The notes: generated from the letters alone by a model not told the origin. DNA of 64,000 nucleotides from Escherichia coli (GCF_036503815.1 NZ_AP027764.1:496001-560000); one strand, 5' to 3'. Positions 1-20,616 are shown, numbered from the stretch's first letter. A program made the numbers and translations.

Positions 1-88
1 CATCGTTGAGCCAACCGAGAAAACCGTTGATGCTCTGATGCGTCTGGATCTGGCTGCCGGTGTAGACGTGCAGATCAGCCTGGGTTAA
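1..88 (+). CDS. rpsJ: 30S ribosomal protein S10 (3' end only)
   Basis: Only the last 28 codons and the TAA are in the window. They read IVEPTEKTVDALMRLDLAAG and on to ...VQISLG, the C-terminus of S10 (NusE). S10 is a 30S head protein and also part of the NusB-NusE antitermination complex. It is the first gene of the S10 operon; rplC starts 32 bases downstream. The promoter and the L4-controlled leader of the operon lie outside the window. Confidence 0.97.
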   Translation, partial: IVEPTEKTVDALMRLDLAAGVDVQISLG

Positions 89-108
89 TCAGGTCATTGA
101 GCGATTGA

Positions 109-2504
<2,396 letters not shown>

Positions 2505-2517
2505 TTTTAGAGGATAA

Positions 2518-2799
<282 letters not shown>

Positions 2800-2804
2800 G
2801 GTAG

Positions 2805-4733
<1,929 letters not shown>

Positions 4734-4756
4734 TACAGTACACTCTCTCGATACGA

Positions 4757-4790
4757 ATAAACGGCTCAGAAATGAGCCGTTTATTTTTTC
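4757..4790 (+). terminator. Rho-independent terminator ending the S10 operon
   Basis: A 12-base stem, AATAAACGGCTCA paired with TGAGCCGTTTATT around a GAAA tetraloop, is followed by TTTTTTC. It lies 24 bases after the rpsQ stop and directly before the spc promoter. The signal is clear in sequence. How much S10 transcription passes through into spc cannot be judged from sequence. Confidence 0.85.
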
Positions 4791-4819
4791 TACCCATATC
4801 CTTGAAGCGGTGTTATAAT
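4791..4819 (+). promoter_or_regulatory. spc operon promoter
   Basis: A perfect TATAAT at 4814-4819 is preceded by TG one base upstream, giving an extended -10 element. The matching -35 position 17 bases upstream is a weak TACCCA (4791-4796). A GC-rich stretch (GCCGCGCCC) follows the -10, the kind of discriminator found in growth-rate-controlled promoters. It fits the well-known Pspc of E. coli. rplN begins about 80 bases downstream. Confidence 0.85.
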
Positions 4820-4885
4820 GCCGCGCCCTCGATATGGGGATTTTTAACGACCTGATTTTCGGGTCTCAGTAGTAGTTGACATTAG

Positions 4886-6148
<1,263 letters not shown>

Positions 6149-6159
6149 GGTAGGGTTAC

Positions 6160-6468
<309 letters not shown>

Positions 6469-6495
6469 TTGTCACCAATTGAATCACGGGAGTAA

Positions 6496-7803
<1,308 letters not shown>

Positions 7804-7808
7804 GGTAG

Positions 7809-8504
<696 letters not shown>

Positions 8505-8507
8505 GAG

Positions 8508-8942
8508 ATGCGTTTAAATACTCTGTCTCCGGCCGAAGGCTCCAAAAAGGCGGGTAAACGCCTGGGTCGTGGTATCGGTTCTGGCCTCGGTAAAACCGGT
8601 GGTCGTGGTCACAAAGGTCAGAAGTCTCGTTCTGGCGGTGGCGTACGTCGCGGTTTCGAGGGTGGTCAGATGCCTCTGTACCGTCGTCTGCCGAAATTCG
8701 GCTTCACTTCTCGTAAAGCAGCGATTACAGCCGAAGTTCGTCTGTCTGACCTGGCTAAAGTAGAAGGCGGTGTTGTAGACCTGAACACGCTGAAAGCGGC
8801 TAACATTATCGGTATCCAGATCGAGTTCGCGAAAGTGATCCTGGCTGGCGAAGTAACTACTCCGGTAACTATTCGTGGCCTGCGTGTTACTAAAGGCGCT
8901 CGTGCTGCTATCGAAGCTGCTGGCGGTAAAATCGAGGAATAA
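8508..8942 (+). CDS. rplO: 50S ribosomal protein L15
   Basis: L15 is a late-assembly 50S protein with a long Gly/Arg/Lys-rich N-terminal extension, seen here as GRGIGSGLGKTGGRGHKGQKSR (about residues 22-43). The globular C-terminal half contains the signature GVVDLNTLKAANII. It is 144 residues. The order L30-L15-SecY is retained, with 7 bases to secY. Confidence 0.98.
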   Translation: MRLNTLSPAEGSKKAGKRLGRGIGSGLGKTGGRGHKGQKSRSGGGVRRGFEGGQMPLYRRLPKFGFTSRKAAITAEVRLSDLAKVEGGVVDLNTLKAANIIGIQIEFAKVILAGEVTTPVTIRGLRVTKGARAAIEAAGGKIEE

Positions 8943-8949
8943 GTAGCAG

Positions 8950-10429
<1,480 letters not shown>

Positions 10430-10447
10430 TTTTTTCGCATATTTTTC

Positions 10448-10489
10448 TTGCAAAGTTGGGTTGAGCTGGCTAGATTAGCCAGCCAATCT
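10448..10489 (+). promoter_or_regulatory. Alpha operon promoter with overlapping hairpin
   Basis: A TTGCAA (-35, 10448-10453) and TAGATT (-10, 10471-10476) are 17 bases apart, a plausible promoter for rpsM-rplQ. Overlapping the -10 is a perfect 8-base inverted repeat (GCTGGCTA, 10465-10472, with TAGCCAGC, 10476-10483) followed by CAATCTTTTG. This could act as a weak terminator for transcripts arriving from spc. Both readings are inferred from sequence; an internal alpha promoter here is known in E. coli. Confidence 0.6.
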
Positions 10490-10499
10490 TTTGTATGTC

Positions 10500-10932
<433 letters not shown>

Positions 10933-10945
10933 TCGGGGTGATTGA

Positions 10946-11992
<1,047 letters not shown>

Positions 11993-12017
11993 AGCTTAGT
12001 ACCAAAGAGAGGACACA

Positions 12018-13007
12018 ATGCAGGGTTCTGTGACAGAGTTTCTAAAACCGCGCCTGGTTGATATCGAGCAAGTGAGTTCGACGCACGCCAAGGTGACCCT
12101 TGAGCCTTTAGAGCGTGGCTTTGGCCATACTCTGGGTAACGCACTGCGCCGTATTCTGCTCTCATCGATGCCGGGTTGCGCGGTGACCGAGGTTGAGATT
12201 GATGGTGTACTACATGAGTACAGCACCAAAGAAGGCGTTCAGGAAGATATCCTGGAAATCCTGCTCAACCTGAAAGGGCTGGCGGTGAGAGTTCAGGGCA
12301 AAGATGAAGTTATTCTTACCTTGAATAAATCTGGCATTGGCCCTGTGACTGCAGCCGATATCACCCACGACGGTGATGTCGAAATCGTCAAGCCGCAGCA
12401 CGTGATCTGCCACCTGACCGATGAGAACGCGTCTATTAGCATGCGTATCAAAGTTCAGCGCGGTCGTGGTTATGTGCCGGCTTCTACCCGAATTCATTCG
12501 GAAGAAGATGAGCGCCCAATCGGCCGTCTGCTGGTCGACGCATGCTACAGCCCTGTGGAGCGTATTGCCTACAATGTTGAAGCAGCGCGTGTAGAACAGC
12601 GTACCGACCTGGACAAGCTGGTCATCGAAATGGAAACCAACGGCACAATCGATCCTGAAGAGGCGATTCGTCGTGCGGCAACCATTCTGGCTGAACAACT
12701 GGAAGCTTTCGTTGACTTACGTGATGTACGTCAGCCTGAAGTGAAAGAAGAGAAACCAGAGTTCGATCCGATCCTGCTGCGCCCTGTTGACGATCTGGAA
12801 TTGACTGTCCGCTCTGCTAACTGCCTTAAAGCAGAAGCTATCCACTATATCGGTGATCTGGTACAGCGTACCGAGGTTGAGCTCCTTAAAACGCCTAACC
12901 TTGGTAAAAAATCTCTTACTGAGATTAAAGACGTGCTGGCTTCCCGTGGACTGTCTCTGGGCATGCGCCTGGAAAACTGGCCACCGGCAAGCATCGCTGA
13001 CGAGTAA
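12018..13007 (+). CDS. rpoA: RNA polymerase alpha subunit
   Basis: This is the 329-residue alpha subunit, which forms the dimer that nucleates RNA polymerase. The N-terminal domain (about 1-235) contains [19 protein letters not shown]. After the flexible linker (about 236-248) comes the C-terminal domain that binds UP-element DNA and activators such as CRP. The key Arg lies in [20 protein letters not shown] (Arg265 region). The gene is intact, between rpsD and rplQ. Confidence 0.98.
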
Positions 13008-13023
13008 CCAGGTCACAGGTTAA

Positions 13024-13431
<408 letters not shown>

Positions 13432-13444
13432 TCTGAAGCAACGT

Positions 13445-13472
13445 AAAAAAACCCGCCCCGGCGGGTTTTTTT
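13445..13472 (+). terminator. Rho-independent terminator ending the alpha operon
   Basis: AAAAAACCCGCC pairs with GGCGGGTTTTTT around a CC turn, followed by further T residues. This strong GC stem with a U tract lies just after rplQ and 66 bases before yhdN. The A tract on the opposite side makes it partly bidirectional. Confidence 0.93.
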
Positions 13473-13537
13473 ATACCCGTAGTATCCCCACTTATCTACA
13501 ATAGCTGTACTCTTTTTGTTCATCCCCTGGAGTATTT

Positions 13538-13906
13538 ATGTGGTTACTTGACCAGTGGGCAGAGCGCCATATAGCAGAAGCGCAAGCGAAAGGTGAGTTT
13601 GATAACCTACCTAATAGCGGCGAACCATTAATCCTGGATGATGATTCCCACGTGCCACCAGAATTACGTGCGGGGTATCGCTTGTTGAAGAATGCCGGTT
13701 GCTTACCGCCAGAACTTGAGCAGCGGAGGGAAGCAATACAGCTTCTAGATATCCTCAAAGGTATCCGTCATGATGATCCGCAATATCAAGAGGTTAGTCG
13801 TCGATTGTCATTACTGGAATTGAAGCTGCGACAAGCTGGATTGAGTACCGATTTTTTACGCGGCGATTATGCTGACAAGTTGTTGGACAAAATCAACGAT
13901 AACTAG
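13538..13906 (+). CDS. yhdN: DUF1992 (DnaJ-homologue C28-like) protein YhdN
   Basis: YhdN is a 122-residue cytoplasmic protein of the DUF1992 family. No catalytic role is established. The family block WAERHIAEAQAKGEFDNLPNSGEPL (about residues 7-31) is present, and the rest is predicted helical. It starts after CTGGAGTATTT. It ends 10 bases before zntR, so the two are probably co-transcribed in the order seen in E. coli. Confidence 0.93.
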   Translation: MWLLDQWAERHIAEAQAKGEFDNLPNSGEPLILDDDSHVPPELRAGYRLLKNAGCLPPELEQRREAIQLLDILKGIRHDDPQYQEVSRRLSLLELKLRQAGLSTDFLRGDYADKLLDKINDN

Positions 13907-13916
13907 TGGAGTATGT

Positions 13917-14342
13917 ATGTATCGCATTGGTGAGCTGGCAAAAATGGCGGAAGTAACACCCGACACGATTCGTTATTACGAAAAGCAGCAGATGATGGAG
14001 CATGAAGTACGCACCGAAGGTGGGTTTCGCCTGTATACTGAAAGCGATCTCCAGCGATTGAAATTTATCCGCCATGCCAGACAACTTGGTTTCAGTCTGG
14101 AGTCGATCCGCGAGTTGCTGTCGATCCGTATCGATCCTGAACACCATACCTGTCAGGAGTCAAAAGGCATTGTGCAGGAAAGATTGCAGGAAGTCGAAGC
14201 ACGGATAGCCGAGTTGCAGAGTATGCAGCGTTCCTTGCAACGCCTTAACGATGCCTGTTGTGGGACCGCTCATAGCAGTGTTTATTGCTCGATTCTTGAA
14301 GCCCTTGAACAAGGGGCGAGTGGCGTTAAGAGTGGTTGTTGA
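13917..14342 (+). CDS. zntR: Zinc-responsive MerR-family activator of zntA
   Basis: ZntR is a dimeric MerR-family regulator that activates the Zn/Cd/Pb exporter gene zntA by distorting promoter DNA when zinc is bound. The start MYRIGELAKMAEVTPDTIRYYE at 13917 gives the usual 141 residues; an in-frame upstream ATG would only add a non-conserved extension. The N-terminal winged HTH (1-70) is followed by a long dimer helix. Zinc ligands are visible as Cys79 (HTCQE), Cys114-Cys115 (DACCG), Cys124 and the C-terminal Cys141. zntA is not in the window. Confidence 0.96.
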   Translation: MYRIGELAKMAEVTPDTIRYYEKQQMMEHEVRTEGGFRLYTESDLQRLKFIRHARQLGFSLESIRELLSIRIDPEHHTCQESKGIVQERLQEVEARIAELQSMQRSLQRLNDACCGTAHSSVYCSILEALEQGASGVKSGC

Positions 14343-14397
14343 TTTTTTGCACTGGCGGGATTACACTCGCGCCGTTAAATAACCAACTGGAGTTTTT

Positions 14398-14616
14398 ATG
14401 AGCCGATATCAGCATACTAAAGGACAGATAAAAGATAATGCGATAGAAGCATTGCTACATGATCCTTTATTCCGACAGCGTGTAGAGAAAAATAAGAAGG
14501 GGAAAGGTAGTTACATGCGGAAAGGAAAACATGGCAATCGGGGAAACTGGGAGGCCAGTGGCAAGAAAGTAAATCACTTTTTTACCACTGGCCTTCTGCT
14601 TTCAGGGGCTTTTTAA
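14398..14616 (+). CDS. arfA: Alternative ribosome-rescue factor ArfA
   Basis: ArfA (YhdL) rescues ribosomes stalled on mRNAs without a stop codon by recruiting RF2, as backup to tmRNA. The full reading frame is 72 codons. The functional part is the N-terminal ~55 residues ([20 protein letters not shown]...[10 protein letters not shown]), while the hydrophobic tail [12 protein letters not shown] destabilises the full-length protein. A hairpin inside the coding region (14553-14593) is known to yield a stop-less mRNA, so ArfA is made only when tmRNA is limiting. The stop overlaps the convergent mscL by 4 bases. Confidence 0.95.
14553..14593 (+). terminator. Hairpin inside arfA (terminator and RNase III site)
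   Basis: GGCCAGTGG (14553-14561) pairs perfectly with CCACTGGCC (14585-14593), and the stem continues with AAAGT/ACTTT at 14566-14570 and 14576-14580. In E. coli this structure terminates transcription or is cut by RNase III, giving an arfA mRNA lacking a stop codon. The stem is fully preserved here. On the opposite strand it may also serve mscL transcripts. Confidence 0.8.
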
Positions 14617-15023
14617 GAGCGGTTATTCTGCTCTTTCAGCAAATCACGAATTTCTGTCAGTAATACTTCTTCTTTAGTTGGCGCTGGCGCGGCTGCCGGT
14701 TCTTCTTTCTTACGATTCAGTTTGTTGATTAGCTTAATTGCCATGAAGATGGCAAAGGCCACAATCAGAAAATCAAAGACGTTTTGAATGAAGACACCGT
14801 AATGCATAACGACTGCTGGGATATCCCCTTGCGCATCGCGTAGCGTGACAGCAAACTGTTTAAAGTCGATCCCACCAATTAATAAACCCAGCGGCGGCAT
14901 GATGATATCTGCAACCAGTGAAGAGACAATCTTACCGAAGGCCGCACCGATAATGACACCCACTGCCAAATCCACCACATTTCCGCGCATTGCAAATTCG
15001 CGAAATTCTTTAATAATGCTCAT
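14613..15023 (-). CDS. mscL: Large-conductance mechanosensitive channel
   Basis: MscL is the homopentameric inner-membrane safety valve that opens under extreme membrane tension on hypo-osmotic shock. It is 136 residues. The N-terminal amphipathic helix [15 protein letters not shown] is followed by TM1 with the gate-lining segment [18 protein letters not shown] (about 15-32), a periplasmic loop, TM2 (about 76-98) and a C-terminal charged helix. It is convergent with arfA. The ribosome-binding site GGGAGAATAAC precedes the ATG on the minus strand. Confidence 0.97.
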
Positions 15024-15124
15024 GTTATTCTCCCTATAAAGCCGACAATCATAAGTCTAACAAATGTTAAGCTATTTTCCTGCCGGGAATGAATTTAATT
15101 AATCCTTGAAAAGAAAAGGGAAAT

Positions 15125-15150
15125 AATAAGGCGCCAGAAGACGCCTTATT
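15125..15150 (-). terminator. Terminator downstream of trkA
   Basis: A 9-base stem, AATAAGGCG with CGCCTTATT and an 8-base loop, lies 3 bases after the trkA stop on the minus strand. It is followed by ATTTCCCTTTTC on that strand, so the U tract is imperfect. It probably separates the def-fmt-rsmB-trkA unit from mscL. Confidence 0.65.
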
Positions 15151-15152
15151 AA

Positions 15153-16529
15153 TTACAAGAAGAAAGGACTTGGCTGGAAGAGACGTTCGACGTCGGTAAT
15201 AAACTTTTTGTCCGTCAGGAACATAATTACATGATCGCCTTGCTCAATACGCAGATTGTCATTGGCAATCATCACATCATTGCCGCGTACTACAGCACCA
15301 ATAATCGTTCCTGGTGGTAGCTTGATTTCATCAATGACTCTGCCCACAACGCGTGAGGTGCTTTCATCACCGTGAGCAACAGCTTCAATAGCTTCTGCAA
15401 CACCGCGGCGCAATGAGGAAACACCAACAATATCGGCTTTTCGCACGTGACTAAGCAACGCAGAGATGGTCGCTTGTTGCGGTGAAATTGCAATATCGAT
15501 CACGCTCCCCTGAACCAGATCCACATAAGCGCGACGCTGGATCAATACCATCACCTTTTTCGCGCCCATGCGTTTGGCGAGCATGGCGGACATAATATTG
15601 GCCTCGTCATCGTTGGTGACGGCAATAAACAGATCAACTTGATCGATGTGCTCTTCAGCCAGCAGTTCCTGATCCGATGCATCACCAAAAAAGACGATCG
15701 TATTCTGCAGCTTTTCCGCCAGCTCGGCAGCGCGCTGTTGATTACGCTCGATGAGTTTGACGCTGTAATCTTTTTCCAGACGACGCGCCAGCCCTGCACC
15801 GATATTACCGCCGCCAACCAGCATGATCCGCTTATACGGTTTTTCCAGACGTTGCAATTCACTCATCACCGCGCGGATGTGTTGCGAAGCGGCAATAAAG
15901 AACACTTCATCACCAGCTTCAACAATGGTCGAACCTTGCGGACGAATAGGGCGATCGTGGCGGAAAATGGCTGCCACACGAGTATCGATATGCGGCATAT
16001 GTTCGCGCATGGTCGAAAGTGCATTACCAATCAGTGGGCCGCCATAATAGGCTTTAACCACAGCCAGGCTGACTTTACCCTCAGCGAAGTTCACTACCTG
16101 CAGCGCGCCGGGATACTCAATCAGTCGGTAAATATTATCGATAACCAGCTGCTCTGGTGCGATCAGATGATCAATCGGTACAGCATCTGAATGAAATAGC
16201 TTATCGGCATCGCGCACGTAGTCTGGTGAGCGGATACGAGCGATGCGATTAGGGGTGTTGAAAAGTGAGTAGGCTACCTGGCAGGCAACCATATTGGTTT
16301 CATCTGAACTGGTTACAGCAACCAGCATATCGGCGTCGTCGGCACCTGCCTCCCGCAATACGCGTGGATGAGAGCCATGCCCCTGCACGACTCGCAGGTC
16401 AAATTTATCCTGCAAGGTCCGCAGACGCTCACCGTTGGTATCGACAACAGTAATATCGTTGTTCTCGCCAACCAGGTTTTCCGCCAGTGTGCCGCCAACC
16501 TGGCCGGCACCCAGAATGATAATTTTCAT
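15153..16529 (-). CDS. trkA: Trk potassium uptake regulatory subunit TrkA
   Basis: TrkA is the cytoplasmic NAD(H)-binding regulator of the TrkG/TrkH potassium transporters. Its 458 residues form two repeated RCK units, each a Rossmann TrkA-N domain plus a TrkA-C domain. The first nucleotide-binding loop is GAGQVG at residues 7-12; the second is GGGNIG near residue 240. It follows rsmB by 21 bases on the minus strand and probably belongs to the def-fmt-rsmB-trkA operon. Confidence 0.97.
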   Translation of the reverse strand: MKIIILGAGQVGGTLAENLVGENNDITVVDTNGERLRTLQDKFDLRVVQGHGSHPRVLREAGADDADMLVAVTSSDETNMVACQVAYSLFNTPNRIARIRSPDYVRDADKLFHSDAVPIDHLIAPEQLVIDNIYRLIEYPGALQVVNFAEGKVSLAVVKAYYGGPLIGNALSTMREHMPHIDTRVAAIFRHDRPIRPQGSTIVEAGDEVFFIAASQHIRAVMSELQRLEKPYKRIMLVGGGNIGAGLARRLEKDYSVKLIERNQQRAAELAEKLQNTIVFFGDASDQELLAEEHIDQVDLFIAVTNDDEANIMSAMLAKRMGAKKVMVLIQRRAYVDLVQGSVIDIAISPQQATISALLSHVRKADIVGVSSLRRGVAEAIEAVAHGDESTSRVVGRVIDEIKLPPGTIIGAVVRGNDVMIANDNLRIEQGDHVIMFLTDKKFITDVERLFQPSPFFL

Positions 16530-16550
16530 CAGTCGCGACCCGTTATCTCA

Positions 16551-17840
16551 TCACTTTTTGATTAGCTTAGCGTAAAAGAAGCCGTCGCCCTCTTCGGCAC
16601 CAGGCAGATTTTGCTTACCTGGTTGTTCTGGTGTTCCGGTTTCGCAAAGCATTGCATCTTCTGTGCGTTGCAGAAAGGCTTTAATTTGTTGGCTATTCTC
16701 TTCCGGTAACACTGAACAGGTGGCATAGACCAGGGTTCCACCGGATTTTAAATGCGGCCAGATGGCGTCGAGAATTTCAGACTGCAACTGCGCGAGTTCA
16801 GGGATATCGCGATCGCGGCGTAACCATTTAATATCCGGATGGCGACGAATCACACCGGTTGCTGAACAAGGCGCATCTAATAAAATGCGATCAAACTGTT
16901 GCTCGCCACACCATTGGGAAGGGTAGCGACCATCACCTTGTTTCACGGTCGCCTTCATACCAAGGCGTTTTAAATTGTCGTAAACGCGAGAGAGGCGCTG
17001 TTCGTCAATATCAACCGCAAGAACCTGCGCTTCTGGTGCCACCTCAAGGATATGCGTTGTTTTACCGCCGGGGGCAGCGCAAAGATCCAGAATGTGTTCA
17101 CCGTTTTGTGGCGCAAGCCAGGCCATGCAACCTTGTGCTGATGCATCCTGAACGGTAACCCATCCTTCTTCAAAACCTGGTAGCACATGAACAGGTGCAG
17201 GTGTTTCCAGCCGTACAGCATCAGGGTAATCCGCATGCGGGAAACCTTTCATTCCTGCTTCATCCAGCAATGCAAGCCAGCTGTCGCGGGAATGATGCGT
17301 ACGATTAACGCGCAGCCACATTGGCGGACGCTGGTTATTGGCTTCAATGATGGATTGCCATTGCTCTGGATACGCTTTTTGCAGACGCTTCAGCAACCAG
17401 AAAGGATGCAGATAACGTGCATCACTGGCATTAAACTCGGCTAATAACTCTTCTTGCTGACGCTGGAACTGGCGTAATACGCCGTTAATCAACCCTTTAA
17501 GTTGCGGACGCTTAATTGCGACAGCACCTTCAACCGTTTCAGCCAGTGCAGCATGAGGTGGAATGCGGGTATAAAGCAGTTGATACAAACCAACCATAAT
17601 CAGGTAATGCACAGTGCGCTGTTTGCCGGTCATCGGACGGGCCATTAACTTATTAATCAGCCAGTCTAACTGTGAAAGCGTACGCAGTACGCCAAAGCAC
17701 AACTCTTGAAGAAGTGCTTTGTCTTTATCGGAAACTTTTTGCTGGAGCGGTGGCAGAATGTTGCTTAATGATTGCCCTTGCTCGACGACTTGTTCAACGG
17801 CCTGTGCCGCCATACTACGTAAATTACGTTGTTTTTTCAT
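16551..17840 (-). CDS. rsmB: 16S rRNA m5C967 methyltransferase
   Basis: RsmB (Sun/Fmu) methylates C967 of 16S rRNA with S-adenosylmethionine. The start MKKQRNLRSMAAQAVEQ at 17840 gives the standard 429 residues; an upstream in-frame ATG would run back across the intergenic hairpin and was rejected. The N-terminal third is a NusB-like RNA-binding domain. The methyltransferase part has the SAM motif DLCAAPGGKTTHIL, and the two conserved Cys are in DAPCSATG and ATCSVLPEEN. Third gene of the def-fmt-rsmB-trkA group. Confidence 0.96.
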   Translation of the reverse strand: MKKQRNLRSMAAQAVEQVVEQGQSLSNILPPLQQKVSDKDKALLQELCFGVLRTLSQLDWLINKLMARPMTGKQRTVHYLIMVGLYQLLYTRIPPHAALAETVEGAVAIKRPQLKGLINGVLRQFQRQQEELLAEFNASDARYLHPFWLLKRLQKAYPEQWQSIIEANNQRPPMWLRVNRTHHSRDSWLALLDEAGMKGFPHADYPDAVRLETPAPVHVLPGFEEGWVTVQDASAQGCMAWLAPQNGEHILDLCAAPGGKTTHILEVAPEAQVLAVDIDEQRLSRVYDNLKRLGMKATVKQGDGRYPSQWCGEQQFDRILLDAPCSATGVIRRHPDIKWLRRDRDIPELAQLQSEILDAIWPHLKSGGTLVYATCSVLPEENSQQIKAFLQRTEDAMLCETGTPEQPGKQNLPGAEEGDGFFYAKLIKK

Positions 17841-17857
17841 AAATATAAAATAAAAAT

Positions 17858-17875
17858 GCCCGGCAAGACCGGGCT
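17858..17875 (-). terminator. Intergenic hairpin between fmt and rsmB
   Basis: GCCCGG and CCGGGC face each other around a 5-base loop between the fmt stop and the rsmB start. On the minus strand they are followed by CATTTTTATTTTATA. It looks like a weak attenuator or mRNA-stabilising hairpin rather than a complete stop, because rsmB is normally co-transcribed with fmt. Confidence 0.5.
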
Positions 17876-17890
17876 TAGAAGAGTGGACTA

Positions 17891-18838
17891 TCAGGCCAGA
17901 CGGTTGCCCGGAACAAACCATTCCCGACGAGAATTCAGGAGGTCTTGCGCGCTCATTGCTTTCTTACCCGCAGGTTGTAACGAGAGCAGGTTCAGGATGC
18001 CATCACCCGTCGCAACCTGAATGCCTTGTTTGTTGGCTTCAAGGATCGTTCCTGGGGCAGCGTTGGTTGCCGTATCAATGACCGATGCTTTCCAGACTTT
18101 AACCGGCTGTCCTTCAATTTCCAGCCAGCTCATCGGCCACGGATTAAAAGCGCGAATGCAGCGTTCAAGCTGTGCTGCCGAGAGTGACCAGTCAATACAC
18201 GCTTCTTCTTTACTCAACTTTTCGGCGTAAGTGACAAGAGTTTCGTCCTGAACTTCTGGTTTCGCCGTGCCGTCTGCCAGTTGTTTCAATGTGGTGATAA
18301 GCCCTTGTGGGCCAAGCTCTGCCAGCTTGTCGTACAGCGTACCACTGGTATCTTCTGCAGTAATCGGGCAGGAGAGCTTATAGAGCATGTCACCGGTGTC
18401 TAAACCAACATCCATTTGCATAATGGTCACACCAGTTTCTGCATCACCCGCCCATAGTGAGCGTTGGATTGGTGCAGCACCGCGCCAGCGTGGCAGCAGT
18501 GAACCATGAACGTTGATACAGCCAAGACGCGGCATCTCCAGCACAGCTTTCGGCAGAATTAAACCATAGGCGACGACGACCATAACATCAGCCTGCAGGT
18601 CGGCGACCAGTTGCTGGTTTTCTTGTGGACGCAGGGAAACAGGTTGAAAAACGGGCAGACCTTTTTCCTCAGCCAGAACTTTAACCGGGCTGGGCATCAG
18701 TTTTTTACCGCGTCCTGCCGGTCGGTCTGGCTGGGTGAACACGCCAACGACGTTATGACCAGAAGACAACAGCGCGTCGAGATGACGCGCTGCAAAGTCA
18801 GGTGTACCCGCAAAAATAATACGTAGTGATTCTGACAC
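17891..18838 (-). CDS. fmt: Methionyl-tRNA formyltransferase
   Basis: Fmt formylates initiator Met-tRNA with 10-formyl-THF. It is 315 residues. The formyltransferase domain carries the catalytic set in INVHGSLLPRWRGAAPIQ (Asn106, His108) and GLDTGDM (Asp144). The tRNA-contacting loop around residues 35-50 (PDRPAGRGKKLMPSP) is present, and the C-terminal OB-fold domain starts after about 205. It follows def after 14 bases, the usual def-fmt pair. Confidence 0.97.
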   Translation of the reverse strand: MSESLRIIFAGTPDFAARHLDALLSSGHNVVGVFTQPDRPAGRGKKLMPSPVKVLAEEKGLPVFQPVSLRPQENQQLVADLQADVMVVVAYGLILPKAVLEMPRLGCINVHGSLLPRWRGAAPIQRSLWAGDAETGVTIMQMDVGLDTGDMLYKLSCPITAEDTSGTLYDKLAELGPQGLITTLKQLADGTAKPEVQDETLVTYAEKLSKEEACIDWSLSAAQLERCIRAFNPWPMSWLEIEGQPVKVWKASVIDTATNAAPGTILEANKQGIQVATGDGILNLLSLQPAGKKAMSAQDLLNSRREWFVPGNRLA

Positions 18839-18852
18839 GTTAATTCTTATCC

Positions 18853-19362
18853 TTAAGCCCGGGCTTTCAGACGATCCAGTTTTTCAACTTTCTGACGAAT
18901 ACGTTGTTGTTTCAGCGGTGACAGATAATCCATAAACAGTTTGCCGACCAGGTGATCCATCTCATGCTGAATACAGATGGCTAACAGACCGTCTGCTTCC
19001 AGTTCAAATGGTTTACCGTCGCGGTCCAGGGCGCGAATTTTAACTTTCTCTGCGCGTGGCACTAAAGCACGTTGTTCAGGGATCGACAGGCAACCTTCTT
19101 CAATGCCTGTTTCGCCGCTTTTTTCTAAAAGCTCCGGATTGATTAACACCAGCCGTTCGTCACGGTTTTCCGAAACATCAATAACAATGATACGTTGATG
19201 GATATCAACCTGGGTTGCCGCCAGGCCAATACCTTCTTCTGCGTACATCGTCTCGAACATATCATCGACGATACGCTGAATTTCTGCATTCACTTCTTCT
19301 ACCGGTTTAGCAACTTTGCGAAGCCGCTCGTCCGGAATATGTAACACTTGCAAAACTGACAT
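18853..19362 (-). CDS. def: Peptide deformylase
   Basis: Def removes the N-formyl group from nascent proteins. It is an iron metalloenzyme that acts at the ribosome exit. It is 169 residues. All three motifs are visible: GIGLAATQ (44-51), EEGCLSIP (metal ligand Cys91) and HEMDHL (His133, Glu134, His137, counting Met as 1). It is the first gene of the minus-strand operon. The 129-base gap to the divergent dprA should hold both promoters. Confidence 0.97.
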
Positions 19363-19491
19363 AAATCTCCAGAGATGTGTTCAGGAGTTAGAAAGATTAT
19401 TTCTTCTATTCTAGACAAATCCCCCTCTGATTGACAGCATCACTGACCAATCGCAAAGATTGCTAAGGCTGCTTATGGCAGGGAGATAAGG

Positions 19492-20616
19492 ATGGTCGAT
19501 ACAGAAATTTGGCTGCGTTTAATGAGCGTCAGCAGCTTGTACGGCGATGATATGGTCCGTATAGCTCACTGGCTGGCAAAACAGTCGCATATTGATGCGG
19601 TTATATTGCAACAAACAGGGCTGACATTGCGGCAGGCACAACGCTTTCTTTCATTTCCGCCAAAGAGTATTGAGAGCTCACTTTGTTGGTTGAATCAACC
19701 AAACCATCATTTAATCTCAGCGGATAGTGAATTTTATCCTTCCCAACTTCTGGCGACAGCAGATTACCCCGGTGCGCTGTTTGTTGCTGGAGAACTGCGC
19801 GCATTGCATTCATTTCAGCTTGCTGTAGTGGGGAGTCGGGCGCATTCATGGTATGGCGAACGCTGGGGACGATTATTTTGCGAAACTCTGGCGACGCGTG
19901 GAGTGACAATTACGAGTGGACTGGCGCGAGGAATCGATGGTGTGGCGCATAAAGCGGCCTTGCAGGTGAATGGCGTCAGCATTGCTGTATTGGGGAATGG
20001 ACTTAATACCATTCATCCCCGCCGCCATGCCCGGCTGGCTACCAGTCTGCTTGAACATGGCGGAGCTCTCGTCTCGGAATTTCCCCTCGATGTTCCACCT
20101 CTTGCTTACAATTTCCCGCGAAGAAATCGCATTATCAGTGGTCTAAGTAAAGGTGTACTTGTGGTGGAAGCTGCTTTGCGCAGTGGTTCGCTGGTGACAG
20201 CGCGTTGTGCGCTTGAACAGGGGCGAGAAGTTTTTGCCTTGCCAGGTCCAATAGGGAATCCGGGAAGCGAAGGGCCTCACTGGTTAATAAAACAAGGTGC
20301 GATTCTTGTGACGGAACCGGAAGAAATTCTGGAAAACTTGCAATTTGGATTGCACTGGTTGCCAGACGCGCCTGAAAATTCATTTTATTCACCAGATCAG
20401 GAAGACGTGGCATTGCCATTTCCTGAGCTCCTGGCTAACGTAGGAGATGAGGTAACACCTGTTGACGTCGTCGCTGAACGTGCCGGCCAACCTGTGCCAG
20501 AGGTAGTTACTCAACTACTCGAACTGGAGTTAGCAGGATGGATCGCAGCTGTACCCGGCGGCTATGTCCGATTGAGGAGGGCATGCCATGTTCGACGTAC
20601 TAATGTATTTGTTTGA
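19492..20616 (+). CDS. dprA: DprA/Smf family DNA-processing protein
   Basis: This is a DprA homologue (Smf) of 374 residues. DprA proteins bind single-stranded DNA and load RecA during natural transformation; the role in E. coli is less clear. The Rossmann-like core contains [40 protein letters not shown] and [20 protein letters not shown] (about residues 110-230). A C-terminal winged-helix-like domain covers about 315-370. It is divergent from def and overlaps smg by 29 bases. Confidence 0.94.
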
